This document shows, piece after piece, positions 11,529 to 24,590 of a stretch of DNA of 64,000 bases (positions within the stretch are counted from its first letter, which is position 1; every line of letters begins with the position of its first letter). A program made the translations under genes and the position numbers. The notes beneath the pieces were generated by a model that was given only the letters and a program-made list of their open reading frames with translations, was not told where the DNA came from and did not search any database. Origin of the DNA: Saxidomus purpurata (lineage: Eukaryota; Mollusca; Bivalvia; Venerida; Veneridae); NCBI GenBank assembly GCA_022818135.1, contig JAFMSR010000018.1, forward strand, positions 4,709,542 to 4,773,541, written 5' to 3'.

Positions 11529-12382
11529 CGGTATACGACAATACATCGACAGACAACTCATCGACACGACAAATCGCCGACACGACAATAGATCGACACG
11601 ACAACTCACCGAAAGACAACTCATCGAAATGTCGCGTCGGTCTATTGTCGCACTGCGGTTATTTGAATGGTTATGTTGAGTCAGACATCGTCGCCAATGT
11701 TTCAAAAAGTATTTAGTTATTTTTTGTAAGAACTTAAATTTTTTATCATCTTCATGTTGATTTAAAATATTCATTTCCGTTAAAAGTCCGCTTTAAATGG
11801 TCCCTTAGCATTGTCACTCAATCCAGTCAGTTTTTACATTGTTTGCAAATCCAAGTTGTGTGACATCACTGACTGAGTTGTGAATGAAAAAGTATTTAAA
11901 AGTATTTATCAATTAACATTTCCAATTGCTCTGTATTTAAATCAAAATGATCTGATTTAAAGAAAATCGCGGCGTTGCAGCATGTCCGGTTTTTTTGTCA
12001 ATAATTGTATCATCAACTGTCAAAGCCAACGTTTTTCCAGTTACAATGTTCTACTGTTTATTTGAATGAATAACCTTTTCTGAAATATTTATTTGTACTT
12101 CAACCTCTTTTATTCATAAAGATAAAGCTGCAGGTGTCACGAGATCAAAGAACAAACGCCGACGCACATTGTACATGTGAGTTTTGTTTTGATCTTAGTT
12201 AAGAACGTGGCATCAAACACACCGATATGCCATGCATATAATGTTTATATTGGAGAATAATTTTGTCGAAGTTTGTCGATGAGTTGTCGATGTAATTTTA
12301 GATGAGTTGTCGTGTCGATCTATTGTCGTGTCGGTGATTTGTCGTGTCGATGAGTTGTCTGTCGATGTATTGTCATAGACCC
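11529..12382. mobile_element. Non-autonomous DNA transposon with long inverted repeats and 8-bp target duplication
   Basis: The left end CGGTATACGACAATACATCG and the inverted right end GGGTCTATGACAATACATCG start inverted repeats of about 82 bp with roughly five mismatches. The perfect 8-mer GATTGTAA flanks the element at 11521-11528 and 12383-12390. The repeats are built from reiterated ATCGACACGAC / AACTCATCGAC blocks, the kind of subterminal array a transposase binds. The interior has no transposase. An 8-bp duplication points to hAT, though P and other superfamilies also make 8 bp and the terminal bases are not the classic hAT CAGNG. Confidence 0.8.
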
Positions 12383-12390
12383 GATTGTAA

Positions 12391-15300
12391 ATATTACGTG
12401 TTACTTAAACCTTTAACTTAAACTTAAGTTTAATGCTATTTGTTAATGTCTGGGATATTTAAGTTTTAATAACCGAGATTACTTTTTGTTAATGTCTTGA
12501 AATTTTTACTGTTATTTGTCCATGCCTTAAAATTTATCAAGATATCAAATTTCAATAATGTTTTTATAAGACCGGTGAAACACAAAAGGAAGTATATCAA
12601 ACTCTGTGAAAATATAATCTTTCGAAGTCAGGGGAAATTAAGAATTCCGTAGAATTAATCAAGTAATCAGGGTTGAGATGAGTTCGGAGATAGGGAAGCA
12701 TAATCTTTCTACCTAATGGAATGTTTACTATTTAATTGGTAATGGAATAATTGAAACTAGTTTTTATTTGTCTACAGATTGTATCAGAAGACATTTAATT
12801 ATTGTTTGTTCCAATTACACACGAGGATGATCGTATCTTATAAATTATATCCCTACTAAATCGGTTACCATGTAAACTAGACACTGATAATCTTAGACAT
12901 TTTGCTTGAATAATGCGAGTACAAATCAGGGATTTGACAACATGTGTAGAAAGAATAAAGTAGAGGTTGAATTTGAATAAACTGAAGATACCAGCTTTTA
13001 ATAACGGTACCAGAGACATAGATTATCAGACTATCTCCGGCTCTGCTGGTACTTGTCTCCTGATGTGTGCTTGCATTTATCAAAATCTGATCGTAAATTG
13101 TTGCTAGTTATTGTTTAAGTCATCTCAGTGTAATGTTACATGTGAAAGTATATTCAATCATACTGGTTCAGGTTACCATTGAATATGACAAGGTCAATAA
13201 AACGGCATACTTTTTTGTTGCAACGAGTGAAGGAATGGTTTCATCTACTTATATTGTAATGGACAAGGCCGTTTCATAATTTATATAGCACTTGTGGCTC
13301 ATGAAAAACTTACGGTATATTAACATTGACTCAATGATTGAGTAATGCTTATTATTAAATGTTATTATGCATGCATGATACTATTTTTAATACTATTTTT
13401 TTTTATACAAAACATCATCAAGGATGACGACGACGACGACGATGATCGGATGCTGTTTTCAACAATCCTTATTTTTATCGGTAATACTAATTTTAGATCC
13501 TGTAAGAAACGACACATTTTTATAATTTTTCGAGTTTTTACGTGACAAAATGAATTTAACAGAACCACATTGCTTTTTTTTCAAGTATACAGCGGAAAAT
13601 TGCTGCACTCTCACTGATGTTTGTTTGTTTACGTCCCAGCATATTTCGTATTCAAATTGTAGTACTTAACAAGATTAGCGTCGAATCATTTGATTTTGTT
13701 TCTTTATCAGAATCGTAATTGAATTTTTCTTAACTGTGATTAGAAGAAATCCGTCGGGCATATTTCTCTGACCGAGTGGAAACTATCTAATAATCATGAG
13801 CACATGACTGGAATAACGTCATTATGTTCAGCATGGATATGTTCTAGTCAAATCTAACGCAATTCCTGTTGCCAAATGCTTTAGGACGTTGACTCAGAAT
13901 ATGTTCTCGTACTTCCGGGTTTGAAACTGTGCTTCCTTTCGTTTCTCATGAGAGGGAAGTGTCCTGCTGGCTTGTAAAGGGCCAATGTTATGGGATAGGG
14001 TATCCAAACCATTTTCTGTAAGATCGATATTGCTGCCCTCAGTAGAGATTCTAGAATTATAAAATAACATGACCATTTGAATCGGAAAGCAGACATGAAA
14101 AATAAACAAAGGTAATGTATTGGCGTCTATTGTATTGCATTGAGATATGATCAATGTTTGGTGTGTAAAAGTATGCAAGTGGGTTCTTGGAATCATAACC
14201 TCTCGATGAAAATTAAAGATCTTGTAGGTATACTTGTATATGTTCCATTTGCTGAGATATCTTGCGGTTGTGGTAATTATCAATTCATCGTTTAAATAGG
14301 AACTCCTGTTTGCTTTGATTTGCTCTAATTCTTCTTATCTAATTTACCTCTTTTTAGAAACAGCACTTCTGATTACAAAATAGGTACACTTAGAAGTATA
14401 GCTGTAAGTGAGACTTAATGTAATATATTTTTAAGATCTGATAACACTTTAGAAAAAGAGTAGAATCTATATAGAATAATGCACAAAATTTGTCAAGACT
14501 AAATTAAGAAATTGACATGTTTAGAAATTTTGATTTTATTATTGAAGAGGAATGTACACAAGTTTTATCACCATGTTTACCCTGTGATACAGATAATAGT
14601 TGGATCAGTAAACATTGTGAAAACTGGTAAGAATTTAAGCTTCATTTGTCATACTGTTTCATCATATACTTGCTTTAGCAGCATTTATCCTGCTATTTTC
14701 AGAATGTGGAAATCAATAGAGATATAGATAGGGCAAAATTGATGAATACCATTTAGAAATATCACCTGTTCAAGTTTAGAAATGAGAAAATTCAAATGTA
14801 AACAATGTAAAAACAGATAATAGTATACAGCAATATCATGTTTGGAGCGTAACAATGGAACATTTAGTATCAGATATATTGAACACCATTTAACCTTTTT
14901 CAAATATCAGTAAACGTAACAAAATGTTGCGAGCACAATGTAAACATATATAGTCGAATAATATATGTATATAATTGGACAACTACATTATCAGCATTTT
15001 TCGAATGGAGATGTTAATACATTTTGTATATGGATACATTTTGTACACATATATTATATATTAAATAAATTTATTACAGCTTGTACAACTATATTCAACA
15101 TTTTGAACAAGAAAAATAAAAGAGTTATAAAGTTAATTATATTACTTTGTGCTAAGTTATGGAGTCCTTGATCATAGTTACTTAACTATGTGAACGTGAA
15201 GTAAACTGTAGTATATTCTACAAAGTAGTTTTCCCTGTTAACAACTGTCCCATGCCTAATTGGCATTGTCTCCCTTAGTCAACGATCACAAGATAGGAGA

Positions 15301-16283
15301 GAAATCAATATTGGCTTTGGGAGGATGTATTTTGTCAATTCAGTCTATAGGTGAAGAAAATACAACGAACTTAAATGATAAAGTATATAAGGTGAGTAAT
15401 TATAAATATAATAGCAATATAATGACAACCTGATACATATTTTATTACTTCTAAGCTGTTCATGTCTTTTTTTATTTTGTTACTGATACGATACAAATCT
15501 CACAAACATACGATTAAAATGAAACATTAAACTTATATTTATGCATGCATTTATGCTGGATGATCAGTTACTGATAAGGCTCGAACCCATAAAGCTTGAT
15601 ACTGAAATAATTTTCCAACTCACAAAATGTTCAGAAGCTGTAAAATTGGAAAGAGTAAAAGATTTTAGTTTAAAAAATATAGTTTAACCCAACATTGTTC
15701 ACATAAATATTGTTGATGTTTATGTTTATGTATGTTAAAACTGGCATTCACATACAGGTTACATTAACAAATTATTACAAGGTTATGAAGGGTAATTATA
15801 TTGGAACATCAATCAGCATTTTGTAGATGAATCATTATTAAAAACAATTACTTTAATTATGGAATAATTACAAATGAAATATGATATACAAACTATGGTA
15901 ACTTATAACATTATAATAAAAAAGACTCAGAAAATCATTGAACTAATATAACATTGCATGTATATTTCAATTTCTTTCAAATATTTTATTAAAGTCTCTT
16001 TCATTTACATTACAAATTTTATCATAAAAATCATATATATTATATGACTAACACATTAGTAAATGACCACTCTATACAGAGTTATAAGAGACTATCACAG
16101 ATAAATTAATATACAATGACATATTGCACCTTTAAAATACAATTAAAAATTCATAAGTTATATTAATATACTAGTTTTATATTATTATTTACATAGTAAA
16201 ACAGAAGAACTGATTTTACTTCCACTATAAGAAGTATCACAGCACTTTATGTATTTAGACTATTTATACAGTGTAAAAGTCAG
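12391..16283. other. Intergenic interval, little recognised
   Basis: There is a short (GAC)n run at about 13425-13443. Open frames such as 13894-14283 (minus, 129 codons) have no motif or splice context I can support. A TCGAACCC string near 15580 is not part of a foldable tRNA. The last kilobase is very AT-rich and precedes the second hairpin element. Confidence 0.45.
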
Positions 16284-17161
16284 GTAACCATTGCTAATCC
16301 TTAACTAAAAACTGCCATAGAATGAAACAAGAGTAAGAAACTGAAAAGAAACAAGAGCTGTCCCTCACAAGTGACGAATGCCCCCGAAAGAGGTGCCTCA
16401 CAGTCTGTGTCCTCTCCATGTGCTCAATAAATGTGCTATGTAATTTTAAAATCCTTCCATGCATGACAGAATAACCATGCATACAGTATTCCATTACTTT
16501 AAACACTAAGTGTGACCTTGACCTTTGAGGTAGTGATGTGGGTCTTGCACGCGACACGTCGTCATGATGTGCTAGACATTTGTGCCAAGTTATTTTAAAA
16601 TCCTTCAAAGCATAATAAAGTTATAGTCCGGACACAAATGTATGCATATATACAGGATTCCATTACCTATAAACTCTAAGTGTGACCTTGACCTTTGTGG
16701 TAGGGATGTGGGTCTTGCACGCGACACGTCGTCTTGATGTGCTAGACATTTGTGCCAAGTTATTTTAAAATCCTTCAATGCATGACAAAGTTACAGTCCG
16801 GACACGAATGTGTGCATATATATAGAGGAATCCATTACCTTCAAACTCTAAGTGTGACCTTGACCTTTGAGGTAGGGATGTGGGTCTTGCACGCGACACG
16901 TCGTCTTGATGTGCTAGACATTTGTGCTAAGTTATTTTAAAATCCTTCAATGCATGACAGAGTTACAGTCCGGACACGAATTTGTAAGTGGGGACGCACA
17001 GACGGACGGACGGAGAGACGGACAGACGGACGGTGCGATTTTAATATGCCACCCTTCGGAGGCATAAAAATGGCACTACTGCGCATGTATGTAAAAAATA
17101 GCCTTAAAAATCGAATATCACCCTTGATCAGATCAAGGATGAACTGATTAGCAATGATTAC
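16284..17161. repeat. Hairpin element, copy 2, split by a nested insertion
   Basis: The outer arms GTAACCATTGCTAATC (16284-16299) and GATTAGCAATGATTAC (17146-17161) pair at 15 of 16 positions. A central palindrome CCTTGATC-A-GATCAAGG lies at 17122-17138. CTAAAAACTGCCATA near 16305 is identical to copy 1 at 4194-4357. A tandem-core repeat at about 16350-17068 interrupts it. Without that insert, the element would be about 160 bp, like copy 1. Confidence 0.45.
16350..17068. mobile_element. Satellite-cored interspersed element (ACAAGAGCTGTC type)
   Basis: It starts ACAAGAGCTGTCCCTCACAA and contains units of about 171 bp, each with TGTGACCTTGACCTTTGAGG at 16511, 16681 and 16853. It then runs into a GACGGACGGACGGAGAGACG-type stretch and ends in a hairpin TATGCCACCC-TTCG-GAGGCATA near 17046-17066. 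Such elements are abundant in bivalve DNA and are often unclassified or placed near Helitron-related repeats; that placement is from memory. The open frames inside it are not genes. Confidence 0.7.
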
Positions 17162-18545
17162 TTAAACTGTATATATAATTTCTTTAATGTAGGTACCAGG
17201 ACAAATTTAATAAGACTTAGTAGTCTAAATGACATTATTATATCAATTCAGAATCTACTTTCTCTAGCTGCAAAATCGTATAACTTGGTTGTTACTTAGA
17301 CATTTTAAGACGTGAATTTGTCTTACTAACTACAATGTACACGTTTACACTATTTCCTGACAACGAGTTATCGATATTAATCCCATGGAATCTCACATAT
17401 TGTTTGGACTCAATAATGTGTCCTTACAAACAAACTTGTTTAGATCACGTTTTGAACCATACATTACATACTCAGTTTTACTGAGATGTAAATATAACTA
17501 TTATCAACTAACCAATTTGAAAAGAAATTAACGCGAGAAATAACACGAGCAACTGAATGGGTCAATTGCCAGAATCCAAACTATCTTAATACATTTGTGG
17601 CCAATAATGTCATTCATATAGCGTAAAAGCAGGGTCTTAATTGTATTCCTGTAGAACCTCTTGTGTCACATGTTTAAATTAAAATTACTGCTGACATTTT
17701 CTTTTTCGCCTTTTAAATAAGACACGGGCCACTCGGTATTTTCAACGCTTTATTTAGTTTGTCAAATATAATATCGAGATCAACAGTATAAAAGGTTATA
17801 AAACTATTGACATTATTACTTCTTACGTAACCAGACAATGAGATTTTGAAATCTGAGTGCATTGTTCTTCCTAACTCAAGAATACTTTTTTTTTCTAATA
17901 TATCTATTTTTATAGTATCAGGTACATTATCATCCGTGATTGACATATTCACAATGATGGTAATTGCTATTTTTGCGAAAAAAGCAGCACCTGTTCAAAA
18001 TCTAGAAAAGACTTCCCTTTGAAGATTTAAGATGCCTACATTCCCTGTGGGAAAAGAAGACTGATGCATGTTAGAGCATACATTTGTTATTGTTACAATG
18101 TATGTCTTTGTTTAATAGAAAATATAAATAATACGTTAAAATTCGTTATTCCACATTTTTATATACATGTGACGGATATCTTGTTTCTTGCAAATTTTGG
18201 ACTCACTGTGATATATTCAAAGTGGAACAGTATTTATAAAAAAAATACGTCACTTTTCTAACTGGTTGCTTTCGCGGAAGTGCGATAATACTAAAATTTG
18301 TTCTAAAGTTAAAGTTGAAACATACATTTGGTCATTATGTATATGCAAAAGTTTAATTTAAGAAATATTTTTTACAACTTTTTGTTTGTAGTTTTCTGAA
18401 TATAAATAATCTTCCGCTTATCCCTGTTCCTCACTACATAACACTCGCTTTTAATTTTTGCACTTTCCCTGATAAACAATACATATGCGAAACATTTTCT
18501 TATCTTAATCATTGATACCAGTTTTGTCTAGCCCAAGAGATATTC
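17162..18545. other. Intergenic interval, nothing recognised
   Basis: AT-rich. The open frame at 17713-17952 (minus, 79 codons) and others of similar size have no recognisable motif or splice support. Confidence 0.45.
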
Positions 18546-18710
18546 ACAGTGTAATAGACACTTGGAATATGGAAAGTGGCCGCCTCTGACTGGACCCTAT
18601 CCCCGTGACCGGTACATGTTTATTATCTGAGTACTCTGATGATAAAAATATGCCAGCCACGAGGCAGTGGGGGCACTTTCCACACTTCAAGTGATATTGT
18701 TCACAGTTAC
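18546..18710. repeat. Imperfect inverted repeat, possible small MITE
   Basis: The left arm contains CACTTGGAATATGGAAAGTG; the inverted right arm contains CACTTGAAGTGTGGAAAGTG. The arms are about 33 bases and 90 bases apart, and the interior is relatively GC-rich. No clear target duplication was found. Confidence 0.4.
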
Positions 18711-18776
18711 ACTTGTCAGACTGTTTATCCTTAATTGAACATCAATTTGCAAATTAGTGAATATTTAGTGTACAAA

Positions 18777-18960
18777 TAGATAGATAGATTTTGTTTATTA
18801 TTGTGACATGTGCATAAAATAACAAATTATACAAGTACATATATACAACTGACAAATACAGCACCCGGCCCATTGGGCCTATATGTCACCAGGTTAATCA
18901 AGGTAGTAATTATATACAAAATTTAGAAAGAAATACTGATTATATTCAAAATAGGTTAAC
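18777..18960 (-). mobile_element. 3' end of a retroelement with (TCTA)n-type tail
   Basis: Read on the minus strand, the sequence passes GGCCCAATGGGCCGGGTGCTG and ends AATAATAAACAAAATCTATCTA, a retroelement 3' end with an ATCT microsatellite tail at 18777-18790. I see no coding region attached to it. A further minus-strand open frame (19041-19286) upstream of it is not recognised. Confidence 0.4.
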
Positions 18961-20499
18961 TATGAAGTACAAAATACTGATAGAGCATTAACAGCTGGAA
19001 GGTACTAATAGCAGCTCATGAAAATATGTTACATTTTAATTTATATACGTGGTTGTGTATTAAAGTCAGTTGTTCTAGCCTGCTTGATATTGTATTGTTC
19101 GAATGATTCACTGGAATTACATGTTCTCTCGAGACAAATAAAAGCTGCAATGTAATCATATCCGCCTTTTGTGCGTTTGTGCAGTACCAAAGATGTACAG
19201 TCACAGACGATTAGGTGCTTGATGCAAAGTGTATTTACATTTCCTTGTATTCCTAGCAAGTTATTCTTTTTATTTAAAACGCACAATCGTTGCCCCTTAA
19301 GTTAAATGCGCAAAAAATGTTTTCATACATTTGTTACTATAGAAAGATTTGACATTAATTTACTTAACTTTACAAAAAATCTTGACACATTCATTTGTTA
19401 TTATTTTACAATTTATACCAAGAAAATAAATATTTTTCTGCCTGCTCATATTCCTTTTTCACTTTCTATTACTATTGTACAAAAAAGCTAATGTCGTACC
19501 AAGAACCGACGTTCCATTTTTGGATCGATTGATTTATTCAGTCGAATCCAATGGTAACAGTATAGCTTCCTTAACATACAAACAAGAAGTTCCATATATT
19601 CCGTTGTTACGAATTATACTGTCCTCTGTTTTAAAAATTATATATGGTAACAGATCTAAATAATATCAAAACATCTCAGAATAGCATAATATTATATTGT
19701 TGTTTTTCTTATAATTTGTAACTTAAATCAACGAGGTATCTGTTCTGTATAGAACTATTTTCCTACGCGGTTTTTATCCCAACAGTTTTCTAGTCAGACG
19801 GTGTGACAAGAGAAATGTAAGACCCGTGAAATACTCATCGCTACACCGGATACACTAAATTCAGTGTTTCCGCGAGAGCGCGTTTTCTGCGGTTTTGACG
19901 CACTCATTTTGTCAATGACGCAACAGAAATAGCAAAGAGCGTCTTCTATGACGCAATTAAAAAGTGTATGACCCCATTCCGTCGTCGTTGTCGTCGTCTG
20001 ATTTCGGATCGACCCGCATTTTGTACCATTGCGTTTTTGTGTGTGTTGATTCTTATGATACCGTCATCATGGTATCGTAGACGCACAACAAGAGATGGTC
20101 GACGAACCTTAAAAGGAGACAAAAACGTCTTTCTGAGTGATTTTAATGATCATTTTGTAGTAATTTCGATCAGACTGTCACTACTGAAAGGGGTTTCAGT
20201 GTGCCAAATAATATCCAAGTTTAATGTCTATGGTTGAATGCACTTATGAAAAATTCGCTTTGTGGACAAATTTGACTTTTGAGATGCAGTGACAAAATAG
20301 AAAGCATCCAAAGAGAAACACCTGTTGTCTTGCCAACCCTTTGATTACCCACCATTTTGTGATTTTTTTACATGCAGTTTTACAGAAGTAAACTGAATAA
20401 AACTTCTTTAACATATAGTCATGCCTTTTATTTTTTTACAATAAAGGGTATGACCCTCGGAATTTCTAAATGACCCCCAAATTCTGAAACAGGGAATTG
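18961..20499. other. Intergenic interval with a CpG-rich dispersed segment
   Basis: From about 19790 to 20110 the sequence is unusually CpG-rich for this window (for example GTTTTGACGCACTC, AATGACGCAA twice and CCGTCGTCGTTGTCGTCGTC). It reads like part of a dispersed repeat rather than a gene. The open frame 19968-20237 there is Arg-rich because of it. No function is assigned. Confidence 0.4.
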
Positions 20500-20580
20500 G
20501 CACCCAGGGTCTTCCTCCTCCACGAAAGCCGGAAGTTGCAATATGACCTTAGCTGTTGGGTGCGACGTTTAATCCGAATT
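20500..20580 (+). repeat. Mollusc SINE-like 3' domain
   Basis: The string AGGGTCTTCCTCCTCCACGA...GCCGGAAGTTGCAATATGACC...GGGTGCGACGTTTAATCC resembles a widespread mollusc SINE 3' domain (GTCTTCCTCC, CCATATGACC, GCGACGTTAAACCC), possibly the V-SINE family RUDI. The tRNA head is not evident, so this is a partial or decayed copy. The family name is from memory. Confidence 0.4.
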
Positions 20581-20599
20581 AATTGGCACAATACAATCA

Positions 20600-23500
20600 T
20601 CCTTATGGGCATATCCCATAACTTTTGAATGACCTTAAAAGTTGTTCAAACCATAAATTTTCAGTTCAGTTTTGTCAAAATCCATTTCTCAGTTACGATT
20701 CACAGCTTAATGCTTCATAGGGTAGTTGAACATAGTCACTGAATGACATAATGTAAGTACGTCATGGGTTCCTATCTCAAAAGTAAAGTTTACACAAATG
20801 GTGAAAGGTCTAAATTTGACAGTTGTGTCTCCAGTTTATAACTTTACTCGTGCAAGGGTTGTCCTGGTATTCACACATGTATGTGTACAGTCTATGTTGT
20901 CCTGATATTTACACATGTATGTGTGCAGACTGTGTTGATCAGAGACAATCGATCCTCCAGCACTTTCAGTCTTTTGATTTATTTAGAAATATTCTTAAAT
21001 CTAGTTTAATTATTGTAAAGCTAAAACTAACTTTCGTATGGAACTATTAAATCATGTGTAATCTTAAATGTTTCATTTGGATCTGTCAATGTTTAAACTA
21101 CAGACAAACTACTCAAAAATGCGTAAGTTTCATTTTCACCCCAGACCTGCTTATATTATTTAGTGGTGTTTTTTTACGTGGTACGTGTATATCACCGATA
21201 TTAATATTCCCCGAGCTGATGTTATATAGAGGCGGGTAATATATCTACATTTACTACATCAAAAACCAAATAAGAATTGTATTACTCATTCTTGTCTGAA
21301 ACAGAAAGATTCAAAATTCAAATTTATGTTTTTAATTAATTTATTTGCTGCCCGTGAGCAGTCATTTTAATACCCTCATGGTGCCTCACTGTCTCCATAT
21401 GACTTCGGAAATCAGACAGTAAATTGTAACTTCTATTCCTATCGTAAACACGTTTTCAACATATTTGGCGTAGGGTACAAGGAAGGGAAATTTCAACCAT
21501 ATATTACCTGCCTGCCTCTAAATAACAATTTCTTTTTACCGATAATTGACTAATCAAACGGCTGGACATTTCTTAGAAGGATAATAAGTCAAGATTATTG
21601 CAAGACGCAGTAAAGCGTTTATATCTACTTTTACCATGAAATATAATATCTTTACAGACGTCATCTAATACATCTTCCTAAGAAAAATCCCCGAACGCTT
21701 ACGTTTCTTGAGGAGACCTAACTGTAGACAAAGCATCAACGTGTCAATTTGCCGGTTTAACAATACTGATTCATCTAATATGAAAGTTTAGGATTACTCT
21801 AAATATATATAAATAAATCTGTAAATTCAAAGGAAAATGCACGCCCATTTATCATTGACTGTTTTTGTTGTTCTTTTCATTTAAAGCATGAGCTCTTGTG
21901 TGGTGGAAATCATACAAGCGATAACATTCCAACGATATGTACGTGATTGTCTCTACTACCTAAACCCACGTGGTATGTGAAGTCAACAACGCCATTTTGT
22001 TGACAGTTTTCTCAGTAGGAAATATTCATTATGATTTCCACCCATTACAATGTCGTCAGGAAGCTACTTTATAAGTGTATGTAGTGTGTAAAAAGTAATA
22101 CAATCAATTTTCTTGAAATGGAGATGGAATTTCTGATGAGCAGTAGTATAATGTATTTTCTCTGTACTTATTTCAATATACTGTAAACACAGTGTTATGA
22201 TGGTCTAGATCCGTGTCTTTGAAATATTTGATATAACTTACTGTGTACTGAACCTTTGATGTTGAAACTCCCAGGAGCAGAAGCAGTCATATCACCTGTT
22301 TTTGAAGCAATTACAGCGTGAAGCGAAAGATTTTTTAACTCTCATTTTTGCCTGTTGCTGACTTGTCGTCGTCACTTTTCACGCTAGACTCTTTTAGTTA
22401 ATGGTAAGTGTATAAAATATGCATCAACGCTACCTTTATACCTTTACTTTTAATTGGAACAATTCTCTGAAGGTCCCTTGGTATTGGAATTTTAATCAAC
22501 TTTAAGTGATTTTGTAGCTAGCGATGTAAGTGATCAATCGCCAGTAACTCCAATCGCTAATTGGTTTTTAATCTTTGATTACTCTGTATCGGTAACTAGC
22601 CACATTTAGCAGGTACCAACCACGTTTTACAAATGGTGTATTCAATCATTTATGAAGCAGCCATAATGACATTGAGCCGTTATGATGCGATGGCTATCAT
22701 AAGATTCTTATCACTAAATGAGCACTTAGCTTTAGCATTACACAATCTGTGACGTAAGGTAATACTGTTTTATATTGCTCTCTTATCAGGGACCAAATAA
22801 ATTGACCCGTCTTAGGACTCGTGTCATGTCTGCTGACTTTATTACTTATTAATAAAGCTAATTGACTGGGTTCACTGTAGTTAATGACATTTTAATTTGA
22901 AAGTTGTGTCTTAAGTGTGTGGAATCGATAAGAGTAATAACAGACTGTAGAAAGTTCATTGAAACTAGAAATATAAGGTACAGATTATACTTTCTGATAT
23001 ATTAAATATTGAAAAAAAAAAATTGTCCCACCTATTTTGAGATATTTCAAGCCAAGACCATTATAACCTACTATAAATATGTATTGTCACGCTTTTAATG
23101 GAAATTTGAAATACGGGGCTTAGGGACTGGTTTGGGATTGTTACTCAGATTGTTAAGTTGACTATTTCGATTTTTTCTTTTATTGTATGAATTGCATTAG
23201 AATACTTGCATTCGTGACTAGACGCATTCTTGTACTTTACAAAGAAAGTATTTTTATGATATTCCATAATTCTTTTGGTACATAGGATATCAGTTAATGT
23301 GTTACTATCCATCAGGGTTATCATCGCAATTTGAAGAAAGACACTTAATACTGATTCAAACTCTTAAAGACATGTAAAAAACCTTGAAGAAACATGTATC
23401 ACGAAAGTGAGCATCTATATATCAGTGTTGCATTCGTCCTCGTCAGAAACTTATACTCCACATATTTTGCAAGATGTCTTCTTATAACAGTGAGTACTCA

Positions 23501-24460
23501 GTATAAGCTATTTCTTACCTGTGTTCAAAGCGTTCAATGTGTTTTAAGTATTTACTTTAACACAATGCAGTATGGCCGTTTGAAATGTTAATACATGTAC
23601 ATGTATAACCTCAGAAAAATAACAGACAAGATGGCAGCATTGGGAGAAAAACATTACAACATGTACCATCAATACTTTATTTTCTAGATTCATGGTATTA
23701 ATGAATCATATCAAGTGCAATTCTTGTAAAACATCGAATAATAACAGTAACAAATGACTTAGTGTTAAATATACTTACACAGAAATCGAAACGGAATGTG
23801 ATAAAAACTTGATAATTAACAACACTAATACACAATATTATGCAAGGATTTATTTATATTTAAGGGACAAAAACTTAAAACAAGGTTATTATTCAGAATA
23901 TGTGTACGGTTATCTTATTTATATTTGATGGAGCATGGTCATTTGTTAAAATCCATCATTTGATAGAGAGGAAGCTATACAAAGATGACACGGCAATCAA
24001 ATTTTTCGGCTTTATGCTACATTTTTTTCTCATTCAAATAAAATTTTAGGCCAGTAACCGTCTGTTGCAAATAATTCTTTATCACAAAATAGTCAGAAAA
24101 TAAGGAAATAAACTTCAAATGACCTGGTCGGTAAAATCTTGTACACAAAATTAAAACCTCAACCATTTTGTCTTAATGCATACATTTACCATGAAACAAG
24201 AGTACAACTGTTGCCAATGGTGTAAATATCGAGCAGTCCAGGCCAAGAAACAGAATACAGAAGAAAAAACATTTCTGTGAAGTTTAGGCAGAAGTCCTCT
24301 TCTTTAGTTCGTAAAAGCAGCATATTACTTGTTCTATTGAATTAAAAGTATGCTCATCTTCAAGAACACACAATTCCTTTTAATAACGCAAAGTTTCATT
24401 CCCATGGCTTATTTCAATCTATTTTGCACATATAAGTTGCAATCTACAATTTGTTCATGA
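20600..24460. other. Intergenic interval 3' of SKOR
   Basis: No splice-bounded coding blocks were recognised. About 21190-21275 is an inverted relative of the dispersed sequence near 3860. Possible minus-strand poly(A) signals for SKOR (TTTATT on the plus strand) occur at 23676-23681 and 23849-23854, but neither can be chosen with confidence. Confidence 0.4.
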
Positions 24461-24464
24461 CTTC

Positions 24465-24590
24465 TTTGCATGTACATCCATGCGTATCATCCATGTAAAA
24501 CGCATAGATTCCATCTATTGACGCATATCTTCTTTCCATCTACTGATGCATAACGTATTTCCATCTACTGACGCATAGCTTCTTTAACTA
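24465..24590. repeat. Minisatellite spanning the SKOR stop codon
   Basis: Units of about 28-31 bp containing TCCATCTACTGACGCATAG recur three to four times (24480-24585). The last unit supplies the final codons and TAG of SKOR on the minus strand; the others lie in the 3' UTR. Confidence 0.7.

Noticed and set aside
11478..11774. 98-codon minus-strand frame rich in Ser/Arg/Cys
   Set aside because: Follows the reiterated inverted-repeat end of the 8-bp-duplication MITE.
13894..14283. 129-codon minus-strand frame
   Set aside because: Long for chance, but no motif, no splice context and composition like the flanks; left unannotated as a gene.
15560..15600. TCGAACCC string resembling a tRNA B box
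   Set aside because: No A box at the right spacing and no cloverleaf could be drawn.
16294..17147. Open frames within the GACCTTGACC repeat
   Set aside because: Each frame tracks the 171-bp satellite units or the GACGG run.
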